From the NCBI RefSeq assembly GCF_014334095.1, contig NZ_CP060495.1, positions 2,604,501 to 2,668,500 of the forward strand: a DNA stretch of 64,000 bases. Reading direction: 5' to 3'. Every line of letters starts with the position of its first letter. The stretch's first letter is position 1. Made by a program: the position numbers and the translations under genes. The DNA comes from Novosphingopyxis iocasae. GTDB taxonomy: Bacteria > Pseudomonadota > Alphaproteobacteria > Sphingomonadales > Sphingomonadaceae. Positions 27,207 to 35,455 of the stretch are shown one piece after another. The notes under the pieces are model-generated. The model made no database searches. It saw only the letters and a program-made list of their open reading frames with translations, and had not been told where the DNA came from.

Positions 27207-27449
27207 ATGTTCACCCAGCTCAATCCGCCGCTGCCTGTTACGGTGATCGATCGCGGGAAGGGCTTGGCCTTCGCGGTTATCGATTACGGGCCGGAGCATA
27301 ACATCATCTGGGTCACGGCAATCGACAGCACCGGTGAAATCTGGTGCGCACCGAACCCGAAGGTGCGCATGCAGAATAACTGGACCATGGGCCGGATGCA
27401 GACCGGTGGTGAACCCGGTGGGGAAGGGGCAAGCGCCGAAAACCGCTGA
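27207..27449 (+). CDS. Small conserved hypothetical protein
   Basis: An 80-aa protein of unknown function. It reads LNPPLPVTVIDRGKGLAFAV, then IDYGPEHNIIWVTAIDSTGE and WCAPNPKVRMQNNWTMGR, a compact beta-rich sequence with no signal peptide or membrane segment. I recall similar small proteins from tailed-phage genomes, so a phage origin is possible, but no other phage gene is nearby. CAGGAGA lies 9 nt before the ATG at 27207. Convergent with the DUF1989 gene. Confidence 0.65.
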   Translation: MFTQLNPPLPVTVIDRGKGLAFAVIDYGPEHNIIWVTAIDSTGEIWCAPNPKVRMQNNWTMGRMQTGGEPGGEGASAENR

Positions 27450-27484
27450 GACGCCATCGGCAAGGACGGCGGCGCTAGCATTGA

Positions 27485-28072
27485 TTAATCGATCCGGTAA
27501 TCGATTGGCGTCATCGTCCCGTTATTGCTGGTCGGCGCGCTGCACGCCGTAAGGCCGATTATCAGATCCATTTCGGCGCGAAAGCTGATGCAATCGCCGG
27601 CTTTGGACAGCGGCGGTTCTACGCTGAAGCGGCCTGTTTCTCCGTTCACGGGCACGTTCATGAAGATGTTGAACGCACAAGGAATGGCATCTGCGCCGAT
27701 ACCGAACGGCTCCAGCGCCGCGGCCAGATTGCCGAAACAGCCGCGATGCGGATCATCATCGCCGTAGAGAATACGAAAGGTATCCTTCGAACAGGGCGTC
27801 AGCAGGAAATCGTGCCGCCCGACATCGTCGCGTTCGATATGCAGCATGATGTTGCTGCGGTTCGAGTAGAGCTTGTGGCCCGTCGTCAGATAGATCGTGT
27901 CCTGATAGTCGAAGGTCCGCCCGTTCGAAATCAGCTCGCGCGGGTCCGCCTTGCTGTAGGCGACCATATCGCTCACCTGCTCGCCCTCCGGATCGCAGAC
28001 GGTAAGCCGTTGGCCACGCTTCAGTTCGAAGGCCGTGCCGCTACGGCGGGGAATGCGGGTCATCTCGGTCAT
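27485..28072 (-). CDS. DUF1989 / urea carboxylase-associated family protein
   Basis: A 195-aa cytosolic protein. It shows family features: FELKRGQRLTVCDPEGEQVSDMVAY, TTGHKLYSNRSNIMLHIERD, RGCFGNLAAALEPFGIG and AFNIFMNVPV. DUF1989 proteins occur with urea carboxylase or amidohydrolase systems and are thought to be metal-binding, but their reaction is not established. Here no urea or guanidine gene is beside it. Its start overlaps the stop of the YcgG-like gene (ATGA at 28069-28072), so the two are translationally coupled. Confidence 0.88.
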   Translation of the reverse strand: MTEMTRIPRRSGTAFELKRGQRLTVCDPEGEQVSDMVAYSKADPRELISNGRTFDYQDTIYLTTGHKLYSNRSNIMLHIERDDVGRHDFLLTPCSKDTFRILYGDDDPHRGCFGNLAAALEPFGIGADAIPCAFNIFMNVPVNGETGRFSVEPPLSKAGDCISFRAEMDLIIGLTACSAPTSNNGTMTPIDYRID

Positions 28073-28854
28073 GCAAATTCCTCTGTCGGTTTCGGGCGAC
28101 GGTAGGGCGCGGACCAGCCGGCGGGCACCGCACGTCCGCTATATTGGCGCGCTTCGGACGTCTCGCCATGGCGCGCAAGCATCGGGTTGTCCGAGCCTTG
28201 CAGCGACCGGTCGCGCGCCAGAATCGCACCGCGCAGCTTCTCATAGCGACCGGCCTCGCGGAGCCGCTCGAACTGACCATGCAGGTTGAAGATCAGCGTG
28301 GGATAACGGAAGCGCCGCGCCTTGCGGCTCGCGCCGGGGTGCAGGCCGACTACGAAGAAGGCCGATCCGCCGAAACTGAGCGAAAAATGCGGATTGTCCG
28401 GATCGGCGCTGATGTCTTTGTCCTGCCGCTGACCGAGCCAGACGTCCTTGTCCGTCATTGATTGGATGCGCGCCCACATATGCTGCTCGAACGTCTTCTC
28501 GCTCATCACCCGCGGCGCGCCGTAAATTACGGCGAAGGAGCGGAACAGCTTCGGCTCGGCCTGATCGTGGGCGGCGAACGCCATCAGCCGCCGGTGCACT
28601 TCCAGATCGTTCCAGCTCGATGCGATCGAGCGGGCGGTCACGATTTCCAGCTGCCGCTTGCCGAGCGCCGATTTGGCGCCGACGCACGGGAAGCGCGTGT
28701 CCGAGATAAAGTTTCGCAAGGCGTCGGGCGGGGTAGGGTGGGTCAATCGCTGCGCTTTTCGGGAGAGCCGCCCGCGCTGCCGATCGGCGCGCAAGCGGTT
28801 AAGAAAGGGGGATTTAGCAGGCCAACGCCGCCACCATGCTGCCGTTCCTCGCAA
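28069..28854 (-). CDS. YqcI/YcgG family protein
   Basis: Unknown function; belongs to the YqcI/YcgG group. The conserved part begins DALRNFISDTRFPCVGAKSA, followed by FAVIYGAPRVMSEKTFEQHM, FSLSFGGSAFFVVGLHPGAS and RRFRYPTLIFNLHGQFERLR. The first 36 residues are Arg-rich and not conserved; a TTG at 28746 would give a start just before LTHPTPPDALRN, so the true start may be there, though neither has a clear ribosome binding site. Coupled to the DUF1989 gene by a 4-bp overlap, which suggests one pathway. Confidence 0.8.
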   Translation of the reverse strand: MRGTAAWWRRWPAKSPFLNRLRADRQRGRLSRKAQRLTHPTPPDALRNFISDTRFPCVGAKSALGKRQLEIVTARSIASSWNDLEVHRRLMAFAAHDQAEPKLFRSFAVIYGAPRVMSEKTFEQHMWARIQSMTDKDVWLGQRQDKDISADPDNPHFSLSFGGSAFFVVGLHPGASRKARRFRYPTLIFNLHGQFERLREAGRYEKLRGAILARDRSLQGSDNPMLARHGETSEARQYSGRAVPAGWSAPYRRPKPTEEFA

Positions 28855-28924
28855 TCGGCCTAACCTTTACTTCATCGCGCGATCGACTAATTCCACTAGA
28901 CACATCCAAAAGCGGAGTTTCTTC

Positions 28925-30052
28925 ATGCGCGCAGAAGCGCAAGCCTTGGTCGACCGTATCGACGCCGCCCTCGCCCTCGTCCGGCGCTCGCTCGATTGGG
29001 AGCGCGCGCTCCGCCGCCTGGACGAGCTGAATGCCCGCGTCGAGGACCCGACCTTGTGGGACGATCCCAAGAAGGCCGAAAGCGTGATGCGCGAGCGTCA
29101 GCGGCTCGACAAGAACATCGGCGCGGCCAAGGACATTGAGGCGGAGAAAGCTGATACGGTCGAGCTGATCGAGATGGCCGATACCGAGGGCGACAGCGAG
29201 ATGGCGGATGAGGCACTGGCCTCGCTCGCCGCGCTCGCCGAACGCGCGGACCGCGACAAGGTGGAGGCGCTGCTCGGCGGCGAAGCGGACGGCAACGACA
29301 CCTATCTGGAGATCCACGCCGGCGCCGGCGGCACCGAGAGCAATGACTGGGCCGAGATGCTTCTGCGCATGTACCAGCGCTGGGCCGAGGGGCGCGGCTA
29401 CAAGGTGGAGATGGTCGAGTATCAGGGTGGCGACAGTGCAGGCATCAAGTCCGCCACGCTGCTGATCAAGGGCGAGAACGCCTACGGCTATGCCAAGACG
29501 GAGAGCGGCGTGCACCGCCTGGTGCGCATCAGCCCCTATGACAGCTCCGCGCGCCGCCACACCAGCTTCTCCAGCGTCTGGGTCTACCCCGTGATAGACG
29601 ACGACATCTCGATCGAGATCAACGAGAGCGACCTCAAGATCGACACCTACCGCGCATCCGGTGCGGGCGGGCAGCACGTCAACACCACCGACAGCGCCGT
29701 GCGCATCACCCACGTGCCCAGCGGCATCATCGTCGCCAGCCAGAACGACCGCAGCCAGCACAAGAACCGCGCCGAGGCGATGGGCATGCTGAAGGCCCGC
29801 CTGTACGAGGCCGAGCTGCGCGAGCGGGAGGAGCGCGCGATGGCTGAGCATGCGTCGAAGTCCGACATCGGCTGGGGCAGCCAGATCCGCAGCTACGTCC
29901 TCCAGCCATACCAGATGGTGAAGGACCTGCGCACCGGCACCACCAGCACCGCGCCCGGCGATGTGCTGGACGGCGCTCTCGATCCCTTCATGGCCGCCGC
30001 GCTCGCCCAGCGCGTGACCGGAGAGGCGGTCGAGGTCGAGGACGTCGACTGA
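28925..30052 (+). CDS. prfB: Peptide chain release factor 2
   Basis: Recognises UGA and UAA stop codons and triggers hydrolysis of the peptide from tRNA. The 375-aa protein has the GGQ motif in [11 protein letters not shown], the recognition loop [16 protein letters not shown] (SPY in place of the enterobacterial SPF) and [12 protein letters not shown]. No in-frame UGA frameshift site is present near codon 25, so the autoregulatory frameshift of E. coli RF2 is absent. The stop (TGATG) overlaps the start of the methyltransferase gene by 1 bp. Confidence 0.97.
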   Translation: MRAEAQALVDRIDAALALVRRSLDWERALRRLDELNARVEDPTLWDDPKKAESVMRERQRLDKNIGAAKDIEAEKADTVELIEMADTEGDSEMADEALASLAALAERADRDKVEALLGGEADGNDTYLEIHAGAGGTESNDWAEMLLRMYQRWAEGRGYKVEMVEYQGGDSAGIKSATLLIKGENAYGYAKTESGVHRLVRISPYDSSARRHTSFSSVWVYPVIDDDISIEINESDLKIDTYRASGAGGQHVNTTDSAVRITHVPSGIIVASQNDRSQHKNRAEAMGMLKARLYEAELREREERAMAEHASKSDIGWGSQIRSYVLQPYQMVKDLRTGTTSTAPGDVLDGALDPFMAAALAQRVTGEAVEVEDVD

Positions 30053-30774
30053 TGGAGGAGCGCCGCCCCGCGCCCTTGCTGATGCTGCTCGCGCTGGCCG
30101 CGTGCCAGAACGGCGGCGCCGGCGCGCCCGGCGACGCGGCTTTCCCGGAGGCGAACCGGCCTGTCGCAAGTGTCGTCGCCACCCAGTTCAGCAACGAGCC
30201 CGCGCGCGAGGCCGCGAACGAAGCGCAGGTGGTGATGGACTGGGCAGGGGTGCGGCCCGGCATGACGGTGGCGGACATCGGCGCGGGCGAGGGCTACTAC
30301 ACCGTGCGCCTGGGCGAGCGGGTGGGCGGCAAGGGCCGCGTTCTGGCGCAGGACATCGACCAGGCGGTGCTGACGCGGCTGGGCGAGCGCGTGGCGCGCG
30401 ACCGGCTGGACAACGTCTCCATCAAGCTCGGCGCGCCGGACGATCCGCGCCTGCCGGAAGCCAGCTTCGACCGCGTGTTCATGGTCCACATGTACCATGA
30501 GATCGCGCAGCCCTACGCCTTCCTGTGGCGCCTGCGGCCCGCGCTGAAGCCGGATGGCGAGGTGATAGTGGTCGATGCGGACCGGCCCACCAACCGCCAC
30601 GGCACCCCGCCCGCGCTCTTGACTTGCGAGCTGGAGGCGGTGGGCTACACCCGCACCGGGTTCGAGCTGCGGCCGGACATCGGCGCGTACATCGCCCGCT
30701 TCCGCCCCAGCGGAGAGCGCCCCGATCCGGGCGCGATCCGGCCCTGCCCGGCGCCGGAGCCCGCCGCTGGCTGA
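30052..30774 (+). CDS. SAM-dependent methyltransferase-like protein with lipobox
   Basis: A 240-aa class I methyltransferase fold: VADIGAGEGYYTVRLGERVG (SAM site), VLAQDIDQAVLTRLGERVA, FDRVFMVHMYHEIAQPYAFL and LKPDGEVIVVDADRP. The N-terminus looks like a lipoprotein signal (APLLMLLALAACQN, Cys18), which would put the domain in the periplasm, where SAM is not known to be available. Either the signal is not used or the domain has another role. Its start is coupled to prfB, a pairing I know from related genomes, although methylation of RF2 itself is done by another enzyme (PrmC). Confidence 0.8.
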   Translation: MEERRPAPLLMLLALAACQNGGAGAPGDAAFPEANRPVASVVATQFSNEPAREAANEAQVVMDWAGVRPGMTVADIGAGEGYYTVRLGERVGGKGRVLAQDIDQAVLTRLGERVARDRLDNVSIKLGAPDDPRLPEASFDRVFMVHMYHEIAQPYAFLWRLRPALKPDGEVIVVDADRPTNRHGTPPALLTCELEAVGYTRTGFELRPDIGAYIARFRPSGERPDPGAIRPCPAPEPAAG

Positions 30775-30842
30775 CCGGCCCGCCGGATACAAGCACGCCC
30801 CCGCCCGTTGACCCGGCATCCCACCAACCAAGGAGCGATGCC

Positions 30843-30998
30843 ATGAGCGACCACCCCAAGCAGGACGATGCCACGAGCAGCCCGCCCCCGCGCGACCCGA
30901 CCGGCAAGCTGAGCCCCGACGAACGCCGCGGATCGGACAGCAGCCACCCGCAGAAGCAGCGCAACGAGCCGGTGATGCCGGAAGACCGCAACGACTAA
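30843..30998 (+). CDS. 51-aa hydrophilic protein
   Basis: Unknown function. The 51 residues are rich in Asp, Ser, Pro and Arg (SDHPKQDDATSSPPPRDPTG, then SPDERRGSDSSHPQKQRNEP) with no hydrophobic core and are likely disordered. AAGGAG lies 8 nt before the ATG at 30843. It ends a GC-rich block; beyond it the base composition changes. Confidence 0.6.
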   Translation: MSDHPKQDDATSSPPPRDPTGKLSPDERRGSDSSHPQKQRNEPVMPEDRND

Positions 30999-30999
30999 T

Positions 31000-31480
31000 T
31001 GAAGGCCGAAAAGCGCCGAGAATAGGGATGGGGCAGCGCCAGTTTCGTGCTCCGTCCCGAGCGCTCGTCCAGCGCATGGCCAAGCTCACAAGCCTCATGC
31101 CGTGAGGTTTCGAGTAGGGGGCTAGGTTGCGACTTAGAGAGGTGCAAACGGCATCCTCCATCGCACCCTGACAGCTACAATTTGAGAACATCGATTAGCG
31201 TCTGCGTTAAAAGTGAGAGATCTGAGCGTAAATCGCCTACCGAGCGACGCTGGTTGCGGGCCGGGTACTTTCCAAATTTTTCATCGCTTGTGCGAACCTG
31301 AAAGCTTACGTTTCGGCTTTCAAAACGTGGCGGTGAAGTTGGAGGCGGAATTCTCACTATCAGCGCGCTCGCGCAAGCGCGATCTGTTTAGAACAAACAA
31401 ACGTAAAAGCTGATTAGAATTATCTCCATTTCGACCAGAAAATAGATTGCTCTGCTCATCAATTCATGGTGGGGGCGCGC
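31000..31480. other. Gene-poor transition region
   Basis: About 480 bp with no supported gene. Base composition shifts from the very GC-rich prfB block to AT-richer sequence. Open frames here (the largest, at 31213-31413, from a non-ATG start) lack ribosome binding sites and family resemblance. It is a likely edge of an acquired segment, and may hold the promoter for the HlyD gene (31481), though no strong -35/-10 was found. Confidence 0.4.
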
Positions 31481-32710
31481 ATGCCACTTTTTCGTTCCGA
31501 GGTTCTAGATCATCGCAAGGAATCGCTTCACGGCGATGTCAACATGGTTCTGCCGATATCGTGGCAGATGATTGGCGGGTTGTTCTTTGTCGCGTTGATT
31601 GCTGCTATTCTGTTTCTCTCTCTAGCAGGCTATTCGCGGATCGAGGTCGTGACTGGCACTATCGAGCCGAGGGGTGGTGTTGCCAAGATTTTACCTACTC
31701 GACCTGGCATTCTCACCAACCTCGCTGTGCAGGAAGGACAAGTTGTCAGTAAAGGGGCTACTTTGGGGCTTGTGCGCAGTGAAGATAGGCTAGCCAACGG
31801 AGGCATCGGCACACAGCAGGTACTTAATTCTCTTAATCAACAGGAGCGGGGGCTTTCCCTTCAGCAGGGGCAGATTGATGCATCGGCGCAGGCTGTGCAA
31901 GCGCAGCAGCTGGCCCGGATCACTGGTCTGCAGGCGGCAACAGCGGGTTTGGCCGAACAAATTGAAGTGCAGCGAAGTCTCGTCGACACCGCGCGAAACG
32001 AACTAGAGCTGGCGCGCAAGATTGGCGAGCGGGGTTTTGTAAGTCGCCGCGATATCCAGCAGCGCGAGGAGGTTTATCTTGGGCGCAAACAACGACTGAC
32101 GGAGCTGCGCCAATCACTGTCTGCTCAACAGTCCGCTATCAGCGAGGCCCGTGCAGCGATCCGCCAGTCCCAGGCGGACGCAGGCAGCCAGATTGCTGCG
32201 CTTACTGGACAGCGAGAGCAAATTGAACAGCAACGGACCAGTGCTGAAGTTGCAAGCGCAATCGCACTGACTGCGCCCGTGGACGGCGTGGTATCTGCAC
32301 TGACCGGGCGCGAGGGGCAGGCAGTTGGACCTCAAGCAGCGGTCATGTCGATTGTGCCGGAAAGTTCACGGTTGCAAGCAGAGCTGATTGTGCCAAGCTC
32401 TGCAATCGGCTTTGTGCGCGTTGGCCAGCAGGTTCGCATCTCTCTAGACGCTTTTCCTTACCAACGCTTCGGTACTCTTCCGGCAACAATCACCTCAATC
32501 GCCAGCACGCCAATTGCTTTTCCAACTTCGGAGGGCGGCACCATTCCGGGCTATCTCGTTATCGCGCGGCTCGATGAAAGCCATGTACGCGCTTATGGGA
32601 ATGAGGAGTCGTTGTTGGCTGGAATGACGTTGACGGCCCGTATCGTTACCGAGAGGCAAAGCCTCATTGAATGGCTTTTCGAGCCGCTATTTGCTGTTGG
32701 CAGGCGCTGA
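31481..32710 (+). CDS. HlyD-family membrane fusion protein (peptide exporter adaptor)
   Basis: Periplasmic adaptor linking an inner-membrane ABC exporter to an outer-membrane channel. The 409-aa protein has an N-terminal membrane helix (about residues 22-45), a lipoyl-like half (EVVTGTIEPRGGVAKILPTR, then GILTNLAVQEGQVVSKGATL), a long coiled coil (about 115-260, rich in Gln, Ala, Arg and Glu) and the matching second half IALTAPVDGVVSALTGREGQ. I start at the ATG at 31481, after GGTGGGGG, because this resembles the N-terminus of the family; ATG 31466 is in frame but has no ribosome site. Paired with the C39 ABC exporter 1 bp downstream. Confidence 0.9.
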   Translation: MPLFRSEVLDHRKESLHGDVNMVLPISWQMIGGLFFVALIAAILFLSLAGYSRIEVVTGTIEPRGGVAKILPTRPGILTNLAVQEGQVVSKGATLGLVRSEDRLANGGIGTQQVLNSLNQQERGLSLQQGQIDASAQAVQAQQLARITGLQAATAGLAEQIEVQRSLVDTARNELELARKIGERGFVSRRDIQQREEVYLGRKQRLTELRQSLSAQQSAISEARAAIRQSQADAGSQIAALTGQREQIEQQRTSAEVASAIALTAPVDGVVSALTGREGQAVGPQAAVMSIVPESSRLQAELIVPSSAIGFVRVGQQVRISLDAFPYQRFGTLPATITSIASTPIAFPTSEGGTIPGYLVIARLDESHVRAYGNEESLLAGMTLTARIVTERQSLIEWLFEPLFAVGRR

Positions 32711-32711
32711 T

Positions 32712-34829
32712 ATGAGCGCGCAGGGATTAAATCTCGGCTTGCTCAGCCGCGGCCGCGTGCGATTGATGCGCCAGACGGAAATGGCTGAATGCGGGCTTGC
32801 TTGCCTCGCAATGGTCGCAAACTTTCACGGTCGAAGAATCGACCTTGGTACCATGCGTCGGCGTTTTGCGCCCTCCATGCGCGGAGCACCGTTGAAAGCG
32901 CTTATCACGATAGCGGATCGCATCGGATTGGCTCCCAGACCCGTTAAGTTGCCACTCGAAGAATTGGGCAACCTCCATCTTCCGGCAGTCTTGCACTGGG
33001 ATCTCAACCATTATGTCGTTCTCGAAGCGGTCAAGAATGGCAAGGCGCTGATCCATAATCCTGCGAGCAGCAGCAAATGGCTGCCCATCGAAGAGGTCTC
33101 CAAGCATTTTACGGGCGTCGCGCTGGAGTTGAGACCCGTTGATGATTTCACGCGAAGCGACGAGCGTCAGCGACTGAAATTGTCTCAGTTGTGGCGCAAT
33201 ATGTCTGGTCTGAAACGCGCCTTGGTGCAGACGTTGATTCTCAGTCTTTTGCTTCAGGCGTTCGTTCTAGCCCTGCCCTACTATATGCAGCTTGCGATCG
33301 ATCGCGTGCTGCCCGGACAGGATCTGGATCTGCTGGTGGTGCTCGCGATCGGCTTCGGACTTTTTATGCTGATTAACGTCGCTGCGACCATGCTTCGTTC
33401 GTTTGTTCTGCTTTGGGCCGGCACCTCGCTCGGTTTTGGTCTGGCCACGAATATTGCACGCCGACTGTTCCGCCTGCCGGTTGAATGGTTCGAGAAACGG
33501 CACGTGGGCGACATTTTGTCGCGTTTCCAATCGATCCAGCCAATTCAGGATTTGTTGCTAACAGGCGCAATTGCCGCGTTGGTCGATGGTGCGATGGCCG
33601 TTCTCACCCTCACCGTGATGTTCTTTTACTCTCCGGTGCTGGCAATGATCGCGCTGCTCGCGTTCGGCCTCTATCTTGTTGTGCGTACGATCTCCTTCGC
33701 GTTCGAGCGTGACGCGATCGAGGAAACGATCACGACCAGCGCTGCCGAGCAGTCGACACTGATTGAGACGCTGCGGGGCATCACTTCCCTTCGCTTGTTC
33801 AATCGCGAGGCGCTTCGCCATGCGATGTGGCAGAGTAAGCTGACGGATAATGTAAATGCCGATGTGCGTAGGGCGCGAATTGGAATCTGGCAGCAGACTG
33901 CCAACGCTCTGCTATTCGGCATCGAGAATATTCTGACCGTTTATCTCGCGATTCGGTTCGCGCTTGGTGGCGGCTTCAGTGTGGGCATGATTTTCGCATA
34001 CATGTCTTATAAAACCCAGTTCACTCAGAAAGCAGCGGGGTTGGTCGATCAATTCATTGCCTTTCGCATGATCGGCCTCCACCTTGAGCGGCTTTCGGAC
34101 ATCGCGCTTGCAGACGAAGATATCAGTTTCGGGCCTAGTGCAGAGGCGCATACTGAACTGAAGGGCAGGATCGAACTACGCGGCGTGCAATTTCGCTACG
34201 CGCCCAGCGATCCGCTTGTGCTCGACGGGGTGGATCTTGTGGTCGAGCCTGGCGATCATATCGCAATAACCGGTCCGTCGGGCGGCGGAAAGTCTACATT
34301 GGTCAAAATTCTTCTTGGCCTTACCCAGCCCGATGGCGGTGAAATGCTTGTGGACGGGATGCCGCTCGAGCGCTTCGGCTACAAGAGCTTTCACGAGCAG
34401 ATCGCCGCCGTACTGCAGGAAGACACGCTATTCGCCGGAACACTGGCGGACAATATAGCGCTGTTCGACGATACGCCGGATATGCAACTCGTGATGGCCG
34501 CTTCGCAGGCTGCTGCCATCCATGACGATATCGCCAGAATGCCGATGCAATATGAGACGCTGGTCGGCGACATGGGATCGACCCTATCGGGAGGGCAGAA
34601 GCAGCGCGTCCTGCTCGCACGTGCCCTCTACAGGCGTCCTAAGCTTCTCGTCATGGACGAGGGCACCGCCCATCTCGACAGTGAGCACGAGAAAGCGGTA
34701 AATGCGGCGATCAGTCAGATCGGTATTACGCGCATTGTTATCGCTCACCGTAGCGAAACGATTTCCGCGGCAGGGACTGTTTGGGAATTAAACGCACAAA
34801 AGCTGCGCAAACGGCCAAACGTTTCCTAA
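32712..34829 (+). CDS. Peptidase-domain (C39) ABC exporter, Asn in place of catalytic Asp
   Basis: Inner-membrane ATP-driven exporter that also removes double-glycine leaders. The 705-aa protein has an N-terminal C39 domain (about 15-145) with Gln21, Cys27 (ECGLACLAM) and His100 (DLNHYVVL), but Asn116 (IHNPA) where the family has Asp. Six membrane segments follow (about 160-440), then an ATPase with Walker A GPSGGGKST (521-529), signature LSGGQKQR (from 625) and Walker B LLVMDEGTAHLD (about 646). Of the CvaB type. The start at 32712 lies 1 bp after the adaptor stop. Substrates are most likely the three GG-leader peptides encoded from 35169 on. Confidence 0.93.
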   Translation: MSAQGLNLGLLSRGRVRLMRQTEMAECGLACLAMVANFHGRRIDLGTMRRRFAPSMRGAPLKALITIADRIGLAPRPVKLPLEELGNLHLPAVLHWDLNHYVVLEAVKNGKALIHNPASSSKWLPIEEVSKHFTGVALELRPVDDFTRSDERQRLKLSQLWRNMSGLKRALVQTLILSLLLQAFVLALPYYMQLAIDRVLPGQDLDLLVVLAIGFGLFMLINVAATMLRSFVLLWAGTSLGFGLATNIARRLFRLPVEWFEKRHVGDILSRFQSIQPIQDLLLTGAIAALVDGAMAVLTLTVMFFYSPVLAMIALLAFGLYLVVRTISFAFERDAIEETITTSAAEQSTLIETLRGITSLRLFNREALRHAMWQSKLTDNVNADVRRARIGIWQQTANALLFGIENILTVYLAIRFALGGGFSVGMIFAYMSYKTQFTQKAAGLVDQFIAFRMIGLHLERLSDIALADEDISFGPSAEAHTELKGRIELRGVQFRYAPSDPLVLDGVDLVVEPGDHIAITGPSGGGKSTLVKILLGLTQPDGGEMLVDGMPLERFGYKSFHEQIAAVLQEDTLFAGTLADNIALFDDTPDMQLVMAASQAAAIHDDIARMPMQYETLVGDMGSTLSGGQKQRVLLARALYRRPKLLVMDEGTAHLDSEHEKAVNAAISQIGITRIVIAHRSETISAAGTVWELNAQKLRKRPNVS

Positions 34830-34850
34830 TTGAAACCGTGAACATTTTGT

Positions 34851-34880
34851 AAAAAACCGGGCGCGAGCTGCGCTTTTTTC
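34851..34880. terminator. Terminator-like hairpin after the exporter gene
   Basis: Six A, then GCGC, a 5-nt centre, GCGC, then six T (34851-34879). The stem can extend into the A/T tracts. It would end transcription of the HlyD-ABC pair before the peptide genes, making the latter a separate unit. Confidence 0.6.
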
Positions 34881-34967
34881 GATGCTGGCCGCCGCATTTT
34901 CGCCGGACAGCAATCGAGCTTAGAGCCTGTCAACCGAAAAAATGATCTAAAAATGCCTCCACTGAAG

Positions 34968-34995
34968 TTGACAACTGTATCTTCCAAGCTAGCAT
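34968..34995 (+). promoter_or_regulatory. Sigma-70-type promoter candidate for the peptide genes
   Basis: TTGACA (34968-34973), a perfect -35 box, followed after 16 nt by TAGCAT (34990-34995), matching 4 of 6 -10 positions. It would drive the three GG-leader peptide genes up to the terminator at 35921-35958. Confidence 0.5.
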
Positions 34996-35168
34996 GATGA
35001 TTGCTCAAGGTGAGCTCGAAGCTTGGGGGGGAGTCCCAGCTATTTATTGATCATCCGTTACATCGGATGGTGCTTAATTTCGCGGAAGCATGATTTCCGG
35101 GAGAGTGGATAGTTGCGTGCGTTGATATCCCGGTATCTTAACTGAATTGAATTAACGGAGATATATTT

Positions 35169-35330
35169 GTGAATAGTGTTGAAAGCCTTTCTGAGCTCGA
35201 GATTGATAGTGTTGTTGGCGGCGTTGCTCCGGGTCCGAACGGCGAGGGCTGCACTGAGCCCCGCGATGACAACGATGACACGTCTGGCGGATTTCCGTCA
35301 GATAGTAATGTAATTGTCGTGATGATGTAA
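35169..35330 (+). CDS. Double-glycine-leader peptide 1 (acidic core)
   Basis: A 53-aa peptide with a GTG start; GGAG lies 8 nt upstream. The leader of 18 residues ends VNSVESLSELEIDSVVGG, with L at -12, E at -8, I at -7, V at -4 and GG at -2/-1, the classic signal for C39 exporters. The predicted 35-aa core starts VAPGPNGEGC, is rich in Gly, Asp, Pro and Ser, holds one Cys, and ends VIVVMM. It has no long hydrophobic stretch, unlike peptides 2 and 3, so it may be a signal or helper peptide rather than a pore former. Too short for routine gene callers. I infer export by the ABC protein at 32712. Confidence 0.7.
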   Translation: MNSVESLSELEIDSVVGGVAPGPNGEGCTEPRDDNDDTSGGFPSDSNVIVVMM

Positions 35331-35360
35331 ATCTCAAGTTCCTTTACATTGTTTAACGGA

Positions 35361-35412
35361 TGCGCCGCTGCCTTCTGTCTAAGTGCCACCATTATCAGAC
35401 TGTGGCGGCGCA
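35361..35412. repeat. Inverted repeat between peptide genes 1 and 2
   Basis: TGCGCCGC (35361-35368) and GCGGCGCA (35405-35412) pair perfectly around a 36-nt loop. An inner GCCAC/GTGGC pair can compete. There is no T tract, so it is not a simple terminator. It could stabilise or attenuate the transcript between the two peptides. Confidence 0.4.
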
Positions 35413-35455
35413 GCTTCGTCGCATTTCGCGGTACTAATTAACGGATATCGTAATT

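Larger units (their letters stand above)
34830..35168 (+). other. Intergenic leader of the peptide genes
   Basis: 339 bp between the exporter and the first peptide gene. It holds a terminator-like hairpin (34851-34880), a promoter candidate (34968-34995) and a G-rich stretch (35024-35032). No other gene was found apart from a 17-codon ORF starting at 34997, which lacks a ribosome binding site. The leader of the peptide mRNA would be about 165 nt, long enough for control. Confidence 0.5.

Noticed and set aside
28925-29010. Programmed frameshift site in prfB
   Set aside because: No in-frame TGA or CTTTGAC-type slip site; the frame is uninterrupted.
30797-30825. Possible EcfG promoter with GGATAC and CGTT before the 51-aa gene
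   Set aside because: The -35 box is not GGAAC.
31213-31413. 66-aa ORF in the gene-poor stretch
   Set aside because: Non-ATG start, no ribosome binding site, no protein-like features.
34997-35050. 17-codon ORF starting MIAQGELEAWGG
   Set aside because: Double glycine by chance; no ribosome binding site and far too short.
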